Shown one piece after another: positions 1 to 13,050 of a DNA stretch of 64,000 nt (its first letter is position 1; every line of letters starts with the position of its first letter). Both the position numbers and the translations under genes were made by a program. The notes under the pieces were generated by a model. That model was not told where the DNA came from, searched no databases, and worked only from the letters and a program-made list of their open reading frames with translations. Origin of the DNA: Limanda limanda (Eukaryota; Chordata; Actinopteri; Pleuronectiformes; Pleuronectidae). The stretch spans positions 21,913,590 to 21,977,589 of the forward strand of contig NC_083638.1 in the NCBI RefSeq assembly GCF_963576545.1, written 5' to 3'.

Positions 1-1376
1 AACAAAGATTTGCTCAGTGATTTACAAGAAAACTGGGCAAATAAAATTTTATTTCCATTTGATGAGCATTAAAGAAGGAAAGGAAAGTATTCTCTCATGG
101 TAGATACGGACGTAACCGTGCAGCAGATGTAAATCTAACTTCAGGACTTGACAGTCAACGATCAAACGATTGAAGCTGCAAACACTTACAGATCATTTCC
201 TGTAGGAGTCGACCTGAGCACTCACACAACATTTTGTGCGTGCTGTTATACACTATCTAAACAGGTATTTGTTTTATATAAAAGAAGATTTGACCTGATT
301 TGCAGTGAAAATATTATTTCTGTTGTACGTTTCTCTACAAAGTGGTGAAACTGTTAAATAAATCTTGACTTATCTGTGTCACAATTATTTTTTAACATTC
401 ATAATAAAAGACATTGTTTGGACTGGCACACAGGTGATCACAGTCATGGCCTGAATGTCGTTGGAGTAATAAATGAACTGGGAGCCGAGAGACCTGCTCA
501 TCTTAAAATAATTTTAAAAAATACAAAAAACGATTACGAGTCCCCCTCCCTAAATGACTGTGATTAGAAGAGAGCTAGAAAAGGGGCTCTGTAATGATGG
601 ACACATTAAGACAATGACAAAGGGGAGAAAAATATGCGCCTTGAAAGAAGGGCCCAATAATTTCCAGTGAACCAATGGGATTGCCTGCAGCCATTTCAAA
701 ATTAACAGAATTCTTTGTGTTTGATAAAGGACTGAATGTTGGCAATTTAGAGGAGCGAAGACAAGAATGATAAGTATTCGCACGGCTCGGCCACTCCAGG
801 GTGACGGATTGATTGAGAGTGAGTGACTCATTCTCTTGGCATTGTTGAATCTTTACACTGGTCCTTGACCTGACCCCACTGTCTGCAATAAGACTGGCTA
901 TAATGTGTAAATGTAGTAATATGCTGGGACTATAGAGGCAACAGAGCAGCTTCCACTGGCTTTGGTTTCCTCGCCTCTAGCACAAAATATTAATAACTGG
1001 AGATAATGACGAACGAGAGGGACAGCGTGAAGTTTGGATCATGATTCAGAACAAACATGATGTTATCGACGACGCTTTTTCTACCTCAGCATTCTATGAC
1101 ATGACTTGATTGATTTGCTTATTTATTTCGAACTTTGGATATTGCATAACCTTATCACTTAAGTATTTTACCTGCTGCAGGACAAGAAAACCAGAATAAA
1201 CAAACTGTAATTGCCATGCCAAACTATAACATACCAATCGAATACAATGAAATATCTGGGTTGGTAAAGAAAAGGATTTAAATGCATTGCTGGGTGAGAA
1301 ATCTAAAAGTGATATTGGACATTTAATATTCCCAACCTCCCGACATCCAATCACGTACACAGAGTTCAGCACTTAC
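1..1376 (-). other. zfhx3: intron downstream of the two-finger exon (partial)
   Basis: The sequence follows the GTAAGT donor at 1376-1371 and runs off the left edge. I see no further coding exon or repeat. AT-rich stretches with ATTAAT and TAATAA words occur, but none forms a block convincing enough to list. Confidence 0.75.
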
Positions 1377-1577
1377 TGTGGCGATGAGCTTTTCAACGCA
1401 GTCAGGTGCCACACTGTGGAGGTGGGTGAGGTGGAACTGCAGGTGGATCTTGTTGTTGAGCATGTCCTGGCACAGTGGGCAGCGTAACATGGGCTGGACA
1501 GAGTGCTGTGTCATCACGTGCATTCTGAGACGATTCAGGTCCGTGTTGGTGAACTTGCAGTAGGGGCACTGGTACAT
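1377..1577 (-). CDS. zfhx3: zfhx3-like exon encoding two C2H2 zinc fingers
   Basis: This exon is 201 nt (67 codons), phase 0 at both ends. It starts exactly at an ATG codon after the acceptor CACCTCCACCCAG and ends ATCGCCACA before a perfect GTAAGT donor. Finger 1 begins [10 protein letters not shown], with Cys-x2-Cys, 12 residues, His, x4, His (MHVMTQH). Finger 2 contains [19 protein letters not shown] with Cys-x2-Cys, 12 residues, His, x4, His. The end reads [15 protein letters not shown]. The wording [12 protein letters not shown] and QPMLRCPLC matches ZFHX3 better than ZFHX4, whose equivalent diverges more in my recollection, so I assign zfhx3. Teleosts have two copies of some ZFHX genes, and I cannot say which copy this is. 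The next exon, carrying the following fingers, lies left of base 1. The initial ATG is internal to the protein and is not evidence of translation start. Confidence 0.93.
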
Positions 1578-2040
1578 CTGGGTGGAGGTGAAGATGGGAG
1601 CAGAGAGAGGGGGGGCAGAGGGTTAACAGGGGTGTGGTGGGTACAGTGAGGCCTGCTTGAAGAGGAGCTGCAGCTCCAGGGTAAAGTGTGCCCCCCCCCC
1701 CTTCTGATCACAGAAGTGGGTGATACTGAGCACCCACTTCAAAGTGCTCTCATCTGTCAAAGACTATATTGATTTTCCACCTTATGCACAATTAGCAGTG
1801 CAACTGCAGCAGAGGCTAAAATAATTTAGAACATATTTTTTTTTAAAAAGGTTCAGCAAGATGGTTAAGTAACTAAATAAGTGAATGTTATTAAAGCACA
1901 TTTTTACTTTTAATTGATGTGTAAGTTTTCTCTTCATAATGAGGCCTTGGTAATTGAGGACGAGATAACCTTAAGAAATTCAAAGAGTTTCATGAGTTTC
2001 ATGAACGTCTTTGAACTAAATCCTCTGGTTTTGATCTCAC
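1578..2040 (-). other. zfhx3: short 463-bp intron between linker and two-finger exons
   Basis: It has GT at 2040-2039 (GTGAGA) and AG at 1579-1578 (CACCCAG). It contains a G-run (C-run on plus, 1689-1700) and an AT-rich centre. It is much shorter than the other introns of this gene in the window. No other feature is seen. Confidence 0.85.
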
Positions 2041-2177
2041 CTGCTCCGCAGCGCTCTTCTCAGCCGTCCTGGGACGCTTGGAGGACAGTGGGCTCTCTGA
2101 CGTCTCCGACCGTGAAGAGGGCCTTTTGGAGGGGGCCGGGGAATCCGGCTGGTGCCGTTCCAAGTGGCTGGACAATG
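2041..2177 (-). CDS. zfhx3: zfhx3-like linker exon (Ser/Pro/Arg-rich, SESPLSSKRP motif)
   Basis: This exon is 137 nt, entering in phase 1 and leaving in phase 0. CA at its 5' end completes an Ala codon (GCA) with the G of the previous exon. It continues LSSHLERHQPDSPAPSKRPS, then SRSETSESPLSSKRPRTAEK and SAAEQ. The SESPLSSKRP..TAE segment is a conserved ZFHX3/4 linker, basic and possibly acting in nuclear localisation (inference). The donor is GAGCAG/GTGAGA. The acceptor GATGTTCAG has a weak pyrimidine tract; a second AG lies 10 nt downstream (GTCCAG). Only the upstream AG keeps phase with both neighbours, which is why I chose base 2177. No zinc-finger cysteines are present. Confidence 0.85.
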
Positions 2178-4969
2178 CTGAACATCGGCACATGAACATG
2201 GAGGGATAAAGAGAGGAAGAGGAGACATGTCAAGACAAGGTGAGGACTCGGCAGCCTGGGAGGAGGTCAGTCAATAACACCGGATAAAGGGCTTTGGAAT
2301 GTCTTTTATATAACTGCATTTAATGGGAATAGGGCAGAGAAAGCGTTGTTAGCTAACTCATGTCTCCCATGCTGCTGCACGGACAACATGCTCCGGTGGG
2401 CTGCTCATACAACACCATAAACAGATAATAAAAATATTAGTTGGCCACAGGGTGCAGCTTTAGGTTTCACACCACCACATATTTTCAGTCCACATGAGAC
2501 AAGGTACACAAACATCTTGCGACCTCATCATACAGCGAGGAGGTTAAAGAGGAACACAAATTGTTACTGTGATTACTTTTCTTCAGGTACGACTTATCTT
2601 TATAAGAGCTTGCTTCACATACATGCACGGTGGCAATTGTCTTAAATTCATTGAATATAGTGGATTAAAATGATGCTGACATTGTAATAGTAGCATATTG
2701 AGGAGCATATTTAACAACAAAGCAAACACTTCAATCCTTGTACTTCTTCTGCATTCAATCAGAAAACAAAATCAACAGTAAGAGCTCAAGAAAAAATATT
2801 TTGGGATATCTGAGTCATACGTCTGCCTCACTAGAATTTGTATTTAATAAGAGTGATCGGGCAATTTTAACTTGGAGGCTCAATTGAACCCAGCTTGGAA
2901 AAATCCTTGTCTTTGTTTCCATAAGCAGCTGAACGTCGGTGAAATTCTCTGTTTGACCCGCATTTCTGTTACCAGCTAAGCCTTCCCCTGTGTGTTGTAG
3001 TTCTGCGCAAGTGGACTGTGACAAAGAAAAATAGGACAGCAAGATTATAAAAGCTCTTTGCAACCCCTGAGCAAATCTGGATATTTCCTCAGAGCTGGGT
3101 TGCATATGACAACAAGCTTTCATTTAACACAGAGATTTTTCGAGACATAAAATATGCCACTGGGCTCAAAGATGGCATCAGACTGATGATTAGTCATACT
3201 CGGCATATTTACAGGACACAGCCATGCTTTGGTGCTCTGTCTGTGGAAATAAAATAAAATAAAAGGCTAGTCACTGTCGAGTGGCTTCCGGTGTTTGAGA
3301 AGATCTCCGATCTATATATCTACTGCAAGCTTGATCACACAGCTAATCCTTTCTAAGCAAACAACATTAATATGAACCAAATCGCATCCTTTTCTTTCTA
3401 TATCTGCAGAGAGAGGCCTCACACAAGAAATGCAGCAAGCCAATTTATGAAGAAAAACAAAAAAGGAGAGGTAACACCAAAAGTGAGGTGTCAGTGGGCA
3501 GTGAGTGGAGCACAGGTCCACTGAGGAGCTAAATCCACATGGAGCCAGCAGGGGGGAGCCGCAGCAGTAATACTCTTTGTCACCAGTGGAAAGAATTCCG
3601 AGTGAAACTTAAGGAGGTGTCGTGCCAATCCCCTTAACAAGCCCATAAAGAGTTAAATTTGGCCTGATTTGTACAGTCCTGGAAGGGCAAATTGGGAACA
3701 GAGGGCATCCGTACGGGAGGGGTGGCTTTGGTGGGGGGTCAGGTTAAGCGGGGCTGACCACGCTCCTGCTCCAGACATTAAAACGTCAGCTCCAATCAGG
3801 TCGAGGGCAGTTGAGCTGATTACCCAGTGGGGGACCTGGCTTTGGACAGAGCAGCCTGCGAGATCTCCCAGAGACACTGGGATCAGCCGGGGAGGCCCCA
3901 TTAGGGTCCAGTCACAGTCAATCCTATTAAACACATCCGCCAATAAACAAAGGGAATGTTAAACAAAAGGAGCCTCCCATTCCCTGACATTAACCTCTCA
4001 GTCATGGCACTGTCCTCAACAATTCCTCCTCGTCAACTCCACTTCAGTCCACTCCGACTTCCCCGGAGCTCAAGGAAAACAGGGGCGGTCGTCTGTGGTC
4101 ACCTGCACATGTCGACAGTCTGACTGGTCATGGGACTTTTCACTCTATCCACCATATCAATTACTTGGTATTTCAGGTCCTAACTCCATTTAATTACGAT
4201 AATACCTTTATTTTATTAATGCATCTTCTCTCTATTTTTGTTGATTCACAGTCCGTTCCGAAACACGACCTCTACACACAGACCTTTCTTCTCTCCTTCA
4301 GCAGCTTATTCCACTAATGAATCCAGAAAACTCTGTCTTTCTTTCTGTCCTTCGATTTTCTCCACAACAGCTCTATGATCGACTTCGAGCCTTGCATGTG
4401 TTTTTTCCGGGGACCCCAGGATGTGCAGTGTCGGCTGAGCGGTGTTTTGGACGAGTGGTTCTCCCGACCCCTGCTCCGTACACGCCATTTATTTTAAACT
4501 GTGCATGCTGTGACATCATAGAATGATGAGTTTGTGAATAAAACAGATTACCTCCATCAGGTTATTTATTTTTTAACACTGCCTTACACCAACAGGCACA
4601 TTTCTAATGGATATGAAGCATAGTTACTAGTTAATAAATAATACAAGAGACAGCTATTTGACTTTATTTATTCACAGCTACGAGATATGGGAGGGGAAAT
4701 AGTTTTTCTAACTAATGAGCAAAACATCCAAACATCTGCCTAAATCCAACAACATCTGTTAAATCTGTTAGTTTCATCTAGTGTTAAGCACTTTTTGTCC
4801 TAAGAATACAACTTATTTAGAATGACTTCAGTGACTAATAAAGAAATTCTAATGTAAAAAAGGAATTCTTTCACCCGCAGGTAATACAGGGCATAAGCCG
4901 CAGCCTTAAAGTGCATGCATACAGTACATAGAGTGAGCCTGGACTAAGTAGACACAAGTATCCTCTCAG

Positions 4970-5045
4970 CCTCATGATTAAGAGGATAAACATAATTGAT
5001 TATAAGTATATTCCACTTCCACAATTACTCAATTAGCACCAGAGA
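4970..5045. promoter_or_regulatory. candidate conserved regulatory element
   Basis: CATGATTAAGAGG, ACATAATTGATTATAAG and CACAATTACTCAATTAGC occur within 75 bp. Confidence 0.3.
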
Positions 5046-5396
5046 GGGGAAACAAGTGGCTGTTTATGCTAAGGCACTGGAGAGCTGCTGTAAAAGGGCT
5101 CAACGCAGCTTTCTCACTCAGGATCTTTTCTGTTTATGTGTGTGTGCATGTGAGAGAGAGGGAGAGAGAAAGTGAGAAGGTGAGAGAGAGAGGGGGACAG
5201 ATGGAGGGCCTACCCAGACACTGTCGCTCGTCACGGCCAATTAGGACTTCATAAATCTGATCAATCGCGGTCTCTTGAGAATCCTACACCCTGACACCGT
5301 CACCGGCACTGTGACTAACATCCAACTACTGTATCCTGTTCTACTTTGTCGACGGTGATGAAAAAACTGACCGAAAATGACATAGAGGATAACTTT

Positions 5397-5422
5397 TGTG
5401 TGTGTGTGTGTGTGTGTGTGTG
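5397..5422 (+). repeat. TG microsatellite
   Basis: About 13 TG units, followed by GAGAGCGG. Confidence 0.93.
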
Positions 5423-5978
5423 AGAGCGGTTACAAACAGTCTAACACAGCAGATTGGACACCGGTGTCAGACCATAGCTGCTCATACGTGAGAGACGTGT
5501 GTCCGAGATTTGTTCACAACCACTGACCACAACACAGAGTCCTGGTGGAGAAGGGTCAATGAGTAAGAGAGGAGCAGTTTACCATCCAGAAAGAACAGAA
5601 CGGATCAATTGACAGAGGAATAACTGCAGTTGTACATATGTAATACGACAGTAACTTTGTTCATATTGCTTTGAAGTTATTTCTAAGTTATTTTCACAGA
5701 GTGGCAAGTTGAGGAACTTAATTGGAGTATTTATTTATTGAAGCCTCAGTGGTTGGTGAGATTAACAATGCTCCTCTGATTAATGTGTAAACCCACACAG
5801 AGACAACTATCCTCAATCAGTGACCTTAATATCTGTCAGGAGTCTGTTACCCTGACCTCCTCTGCCCGGTCATTAGACAGAGTGCCCCCCCCCCCCCCAT
5901 CCACACCAAACCTCTTCTGACAGATACACGGGGTGGGCTTTTGTTTGAAAGCACAAAAGGCAGAGCAGGAGTGGAGCC

Positions 5979-6000
5979 AAAAAAAAAAAAAAAAAAAAAA
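5979..6000 (+). repeat. 22-nt poly(A) tract
   Basis: An uninterrupted A run. It could be the tail of an old retroposed copy, but no recognisable element precedes it. Confidence 0.9.
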
Positions 6001-7318
6001 CTAAGAGTCAATTAGGTGATTATTAATTCATGTCCCTTTTCCGTAAACCAGAGGCTTTTGAGCTGTCGAGTCCCGTAAGTGAATTGGACTTTGGCACCTT
6101 GTCTCACCTCCCATAGATACACTGTATTATTCAAGCAACGGAGGGGCTGTCGGCACAGTACGATGGTCTTTGGAGCCATCGCAGCCTCGTCGCTGCTTTC
6201 AAGAGGAGAACAAAGATGGCTGCTGGACAGACGGACTGACACAGCACAGACTGAATTAACCACAACAGGTCAACCGCCATTGAAATCCCCCAGGAGAGCA
6301 ATCACAGCAGCCATTATTTGTGCTTTGTCCTCTGAAGAGGAGTTATCCAGATCCTAAAATTGTGAGTTACAGTAAACAATATGTAAGGAAGTGGAAGAAA
6401 ATAAATCCTGGTGTTTCGGAGGGGAATTCCCGTCCTGCTACACTGACATGGGGTCCTCATCATCTCCGGAGCCTCGGCCCCCTCATTACCACAGTTCCTG
6501 TCTTGCCGTGGCAGCTTCAGGCCTCCGGTTGTAAAAACATAAGCTATCATCCAGCTCGTCCAAAACCGACGAGGCCGCACAGCTTTACGGTCACTTTGCC
6601 CAGAACAGCCGCAGTCTGCCAATCGCTTTAAACTCTAACTCACACCCACGGTCCCCCCCCGCACATATGAAACACAAGGATCCTCAGCGGTGCACTTTCT
6701 GCAAAGGGCGTCCTCTGTTCCCCGGCTCCCTGGAACCTTTCACCTTCACACGGCTGACGGCTCCAGACACCCCTCCTCTTCGAGAAAATCCTCACCTCCA
6801 TTCCCTCGGCATGTTGGCCATTAATATGGAGATGACTCAACTCCCCCAGTGCTACAAGTCATTCTCTTTTAATGCTATGCTAACAATGCCTGGATATTGT
6901 CTTTTCTTTTTTCCTATTCCTACCCAGGTTTTTTTTTAATCTACAGCCTGTGTCAGAGCCCAGAGCAATAAGGGGCAGTGTCCCATTTCATCTTGTAGGT
7001 TCTCAGATAATTATTCGGCTTTGAAATGGAAACTATAAGAAAACTAATGAGGCTGCATATGAAATCACAACTTAGTATTAACAAGTAAATATGTTTTATG
7101 TCTGTTTCAAATGTGCCTGTCGGCGGGGAGGCATCGTTACATAAAAAGATGGAGGTGTTATTGAAAAAAATTTAAGGACAAAGGAAAGAAATAGATTTCT
7201 GGTGTTATTAGTTGGATGTCTGCTTCTGCATTAAAGGGACTAAACTATAAATTAAATAATGTCCTGGTCTAACGAGGTGATTGAAAGAAAGGCGAATCCA
7301 AGATGGAGGAATGTAGAG

Positions 7319-7372
7319 GGGTTATTAATTAGCAGCAGCATTAATAATTTCCAGGCCAGTGAACAATAGGAC
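7319..7372. promoter_or_regulatory. candidate conserved regulatory element
   Basis: GGTTATTAATTAGCAGCAGC and ATTAATAATTTCC are followed by GAACAATAGG, a Sox-like site next to two homeodomain-like sites. Confidence 0.32.
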
Positions 7373-10300
7373 GACGTGATGTTCACCTTTACAGGACGCT
7401 CAGACACACAGCACTGGTGCTTGGCCATTAGACACCCTGTGGTAAAACCCATAAACACTGAGCTTTCAGGGAGTTGGCTCACAAACAAGGACAATTTATG
7501 GCCTATTATCTTCAAAGACAAAAGGAATTATAATTTGAGGGATGACAAGCACTCGAAGGACGTGATATGAATATGTAAACATTTTCGCCGCTGTCTCCTG
7601 ATTTCTTATTCTACTTAGGGTTTTAAAAGCAATAACAAATCACCGCTGCAGTGAATGTCTCCCAGCTTGGAGTAACAATAACATAAAGTTGAATAATTTG
7701 ATTGTAACTAACCATGAGCATGCAATTTCGAATTCCGCCACAGCTTATATTAAATCTACATATCTGCACTGTTATATGGGGCAGGATTTATAACGTGTGG
7801 TGTGTCTGTTCCTGAGTGAGCAACAGCGGAGGACTAGCAGCACAATACAGAGCACAATAAAAAAAGTGAGCAGACTGCAATGCCACGGTGCTGCGTCTAG
7901 GGGATGCTAATCATCATGTTCATTACACAGACTAAATGAAGCAGCTACAGTGAACAACACAACAGCTGATTCTCCTGCACACACCAGCACCTGAAAGTGT
8001 GCGTGTGCATGTTAAAGCACATTTAGGCAAATAAACAGCAGGATGTGGCGCCAAAAACACGCAGAGACAAACTCGTAGTGGAGTGGAGCTCGGCCGGCAG
8101 CTCAGTCTCAACTTTAACAGGTTCACACATTGGGTGTCGACGTTGAACTGGAAATCGTTTGAATTTTTATTTTTTTTCACCAGCTCTGTGTGCAAATCTA
8201 CTGCAGGAGAAACTCAGCACCAGTTTGGAGCTTCCTGCGGAGACAGGTGCTGATTCTGGTTCTGTTCAAGTGACTATTTCACACTGCATCTGTGAGGACA
8301 TGTCTGGATTTTAACATCTCATCACAAATAATACACACTTGCTCTTGCGACTCAAACGTCCAATGCTTATTACCTCGCCACAGAAGTCAAAGCAACACTT
8401 ACGCGGTGGATGTTCAGTCTGAAATACTGAAGCGATTATTTATGCGTAAATCTAAATTTAGATTTTATTTATCAGGCCCGATATGTGAGAAGTAAAAAAA
8501 GCAATGTTTTTGTGCATAATGACTGAGGAAAATATGCACTATTTGCACAGAGCCACCGTGTGCAGCAGCTCATCAAATGCTAAATTGGAACCTGCACATC
8601 ACTTATAATTGGGGCTTCAAAAATACTCCCACGCGGTTGTACCTTAACAACACTAACATTTAAACCCGAGCCAGCGCAGACAGAGTCCTGCATGGCAAGG
8701 GATAATAAAAATGGATTTACTGCATGCATACAAGCTGAATGCATGTTGTGTTGTATGCACTTAAGACTGTGACATGACTGCTCAGTAATGGCACACATAA
8801 AAAACAGATGTGACATAATTATACTCAAAGTAGACGGATATATATTTTTCTGTTATTCTGCATTACTTATAGAACTCTACATAGGTCGAATTAAAAAAAC
8901 ATTTAAAACTGAGTTTTCTGAAAAAAGGTTGGTTACAGGGTATTAATGAAATACTGTAAACCTTTATGTGTTACCCTCCTTGTTTTTGTCTAATTCCGAG
9001 TCGGTCTGAGCTTCACGGACTTTAATGGTCTTAAAAAGGTGGATGATCCGGCCTGATATATAATTTTTTTACCTCCCTTACTCCATCCCCCCCTAAATTG
9101 AATGTAATAAAAATTTTTTACTTATCAAGCTCAATTCCAGAGGAAAGGCCATCCTCCCAGCACCAGAATGGACACACCACTTTTCTGTCTCCCCCCCCCC
9201 CACCTCCTCACAAAGGGCCCCCAACTTCCAATACAAGCTCTCTCATATATTTATGTTAAATATGTCAAATCACATTGTGTCCAGGTCTGCAGGTGTATTA
9301 ACAAGCCCCTCCTCACCTTCCTATCTCCCCCTGTACTTCGCCACCCTCCTGCCTTCCTCCTTGCTGTATCCCCATACATTCACATTAATACACCACCCGC
9401 TTTAATGGAGGTAAGGATCCTGTTCCTGTGCAGGCGCTCATTCCCCTTTTTTCGCCGGTGCTGTCTTAGCTAGGTGAGGAAGGTGTGAGGGAAGAGGAAG
9501 AGCAGCTCTTGGCTTTCCGTTTATGCATATTTTATACCTTAGCATTAAAAATGACCCTTTGAATTACTAATCACGCTGCATGATTAATTTGTAGGAACCG
9601 CCAACATGAACATCACTGTCCACATACGTTAGGATCTTAGTATTCCACTTGTAATTACTTTTACTGTAACTTACACTTTCTTCTATCTGCATTCATATCC
9701 TAATAATAATATACTTCATAACCACACATTGGCTGTAGGGTTGGAAGCATGTGACACTTACATATGTCTGAATGCGTGCACATGTATATATGTTGTCTAT
9801 ATATACGTCTTATCTTTGACATAAATAAAAAAAAAAAAACTGAATAATGAATGCATCTTTCAAGAGATGACAAGCCAAATACATATGCATTTTACAAAGG
9901 CTTCTGGTGTACCTCAAAATGATTTTAATGAATACTGAGGAGCCGCGGAACAAGAAAGAGAAAATAAGATTGACAGTGGCTTTAAAAAGGAGGAAGCCTT
10001 TATTCTGTGTTCGCTAATGCCGTCTGTCTGACAGTGACTGTCATTTGTAAAGGAACAATGTTGTGCTCTGTTCCAACAGCTACATGACAGCGATGAGAAG
10101 AAATCCTTCAGTAGTTCTAATGATGGACCTTAGAAACCGCTCATCCTCAGACAGTGGGAGACCGAGCACCTTTCAGATAAATAACAGGTTGGCCAAGGCG
10201 CTCGTGCACCGTATTCTGCCATCTGCGTGTCTACTGTACAAACATCTTCAGACAATCACAGGCCCGAACAAGTGCTCCTCTGTTTACCAAATGCATTGTG

Positions 10301-12369
10301 AGGTCTCCCTCGCTCATTCTCTACAAGACAGGTTTTCTTCGCTCGCTTTGAATGGGCATTGTATTCATCAATCGCAAAAAAGTTTGAGGCACAAAAAGCG
10401 ACCCGTCCATTAAACTACAGCTGTCTACCTTTCGCTGACAACACAGCCTTGAACACACCACCCCAACCCCCTCCCCCACCCTTTTCACTGACATCAAACA
10501 GAACCTCAGACCTGGTTCCCTAATGCACATGCTATTTTTAACTAAGCGTTTCTAATAAGCTGCTGGGAAGCTGTAAATTTTTCATATGCAAGCACATATT
10601 TCCTTTGTGAAAACACAGAAACACACTTATTTGGTGATTAGCGACTGACAGAGGGGAGGAAAGGAACTGAATATGCTTGTATCAAATTGCATGCCTTTCA
10701 AAAAGGAGGAATCCTAATGCGAGGAGTCGTCTTCCTGTGCACCACAGGTATGAGTGAATTATTAATCGGCCAGCTCATTTTAATGCTTTTTAAAGTGCTT
10801 TATTTTGATGTGCTAAAACATACTTTTAGCCATATTCAGTCAGGCATGCATATCATTATTTCTTCCATCAAAGAAGAGTGTCGCCCTTTCAAAGAGCACA
10901 AACAACTCAGCCTCATTTAAAATAGAAGTTCGAATATCAAAGACATTTTACAAAGGCTGGGCTTCAAACACTATGATGAAGTTTTTTTCCCTGCACTTTA
11001 TAAAAAACTCAGGTATGCAAAAGGTCTGAATTGTTTTCCAGCTTTTAACCTGACTAGTGTAAATCAAAACATCCTGCAGTAACACAAGAAGTTAGACAAG
11101 TGAGAAGCATCTATCCAGGCCTGTAACTGTTCAGTGTCATTATTATCAGAAATCCTTTCGATTGAATAAGAGAAGTCTCAACTGCCAGCATTAGGTTTTT
11201 GTCCCACAACACAGGCATTCAGAGTAAATTGGGCATAACAAGAGGAATTAAACTATATTTCATTTGCACTGATGTGTCACACGCAGTGGAAGGTTTATAG
11301 GGTAAAAAAACACATGTTTTAGATTCTCGCTTTAAACTTGAGACGACTTGAACTTGTGTTTGAGACCATGTTACATTTCTGTGGAGAAGTTGGGTAGCAG
11401 TGGCAACTTCCTCTCTTTTACACATCTGACAATCTAATGGAAAAACTCCTTTTAACACACAAGCATCAGTGTTATTAAATTAACAAACGTTTTTTAAATC
11501 AACTAAGAAAAAATATTTGTTTGAAAATACCAGCAACTGTATAACCAAAAGGAAAAAGGACAACTACTATGACAAGCAGAAATGGTTCTTGTAAATCAGA
11601 TATTAGCACTGCCATCACCTCATTGCAGAAACTCTAGCCAATACTCAGTTGTTACATTTTTACAACGTAGTGCACTAATTGTCATGAGTGACCCCACAAC
11701 GTGTAAAAAGAAAATCCACCCATGCATGAAATCAAAGTTCACAGTGTATCATTGCAGAGCCATTCGAAACTTGAAACATTCTCCAATTCCAAAACCACAT
11801 CCTAAAATGTTCAAAAACATGTTTCCACAGAGCTGCCGCCTGCCCTTGTCCAGAGATTGTTTAGGCCTGAAGCCCCTCCCCTCAGCCTATAAGCCCAGCC
11901 CCCTGCTCAGGAGGGCCACATATACAAGCATCCTGAGCGAAACATTAAAAACACTGGTTGTCTGCGAGTGCAGCAAAACTGAGAAGAAGCCAATGATATC
12001 ACATGTGCTTCCCCCAGCTGGAGTTCTGCATGCAGGCCTTTCTCCTCACATCACTTCCTGAGCGGAGACAAAACACGGGTCACATGTCACCTGGACATAT
12101 TACCTAAATTGACAATTTATCCTGAGTGTATCTGATGGGATTTGATGCCTGGAAACCTGCAGCGGTGAAAGAGCAGCCTCTGACAGTCAGAGCAGGGTTT
12201 AGGGGGTTTTGGGGACGGAGAGTTAAATGCTTTTTAAAAAAACAAGGCTGCCCATATTTTTGTTAAAAATGTAATTAGATGCAAGGTTCAGAACCATTCA
12301 GGAGCAGGGTCACATGGTTTCCTGTGAATATTAGTCCCTAAATATGTGTGGTGGAAATATTGGCCTTAC

Positions 12370-12477
12370 CTGTCCCTTTGGTGAGCTCCTTCTCCCCCCC
12401 ACTTTCTCTGTCTTTGGTTTGGTCCTCCTGGTCTGTGGTGGTCTCACTAGCAGCCTCCACATCCTCGCTCAGCTCTC
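12370..12477 (-). CDS. zfhx3: zfhx3-like small linker exon (acidic, Ser/Thr-rich)
   Basis: This 108-nt exon has phase 1 at both ends. Its first two bases (GA) complete a Gly codon with the final G of the 43-kb exon. It then encodes ELSEDVEAASETTTDQEDQT followed by KDRESGGEKELTKGT, and leaves one G. The acceptor is CCCCCTTCAG and the donor ACAG/GTAAGG, both good matches to consensus. There is no zinc finger; the segment is acidic and probably disordered, linking two finger clusters. The EDVE...SET...GGEKELT pattern corresponds to the same position in vertebrate ZFHX3 as I remember it. Being a multiple of three with equal phases, its omission would keep the reading frame. The exon is too short to stand out as an open frame and was found from splice borders and phase continuity. 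Confidence 0.82.
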
Positions 12478-13018
12478 CTGAAGGGGGAGGGAGGACGGGA
12501 TATGTAAATCACCACGCCATCAGAATTGGTGGAAGCACTTAAAGGGACGGCAGCGTTTTTTTCTATAGGAGCTTGCAACAATTACATTTGCTGACACACA
12601 GTTGCAAGGCTAGCAGACAAAGAGGGCAGAATCTGCTTTCTGCTCTCTGTCCTGCGCCTGTGTCTGATCATCGCTGTGAAATTCATTTTGACAGGAATTA
12701 CTAAATCTGAGCGGAAGTGCAGGGGAAGAAAAAGAAAATTGTAGTAAAATTGTAATTATTATTGCTATTAGTAGAATTAGTAGTATTATTATTAGTATTA
12801 TTGTTGTTATTATTATTATACTGGGAAGTAATTTATTGTTTTTTCTCCATGTATTCCAGGCCATGACACATATATGGCTTTTTCAGTTTAATGTGGACAT
12901 AAAACTGCAGAAAGAAAAGCACATGTGGTCTGAAGTGGGCAGATGGTAAAATAATTGTCCGGGGCAGAATCCTTCAAGAGAAAGACCTTATACCAGACCA
13001 GCCCCTATTCTCTTTCTC

Positions 13019-13050
13019 ACACACACGTGCACACACACACACACACACAC
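13019..13050 (+). repeat. CA microsatellite, interrupted
   Basis: CA run broken once by GTG near 13027. Confidence 0.92.

Larger units (their letters stand above)
2178..12369 (-). other. zfhx3: 10.2-kb intron
   Basis: The intron is bounded by the GTAAGG donor at 12369 and the TTCAG acceptor at 2178. It holds simple repeats (TG at 5397-5422, a 22-A run at 5979-6000, C-runs near 5884 and 9190) and several AT-rich motif-dense blocks, two of which are listed separately. Open frames inside are short, overlap on both strands and resemble no protein I know. Confidence 0.75.

Noticed and set aside
11582..12061. 159-codon plus-strand open frame
   Set aside because: The composition is unremarkable, with no motif, homology or splice sites that I recognise.
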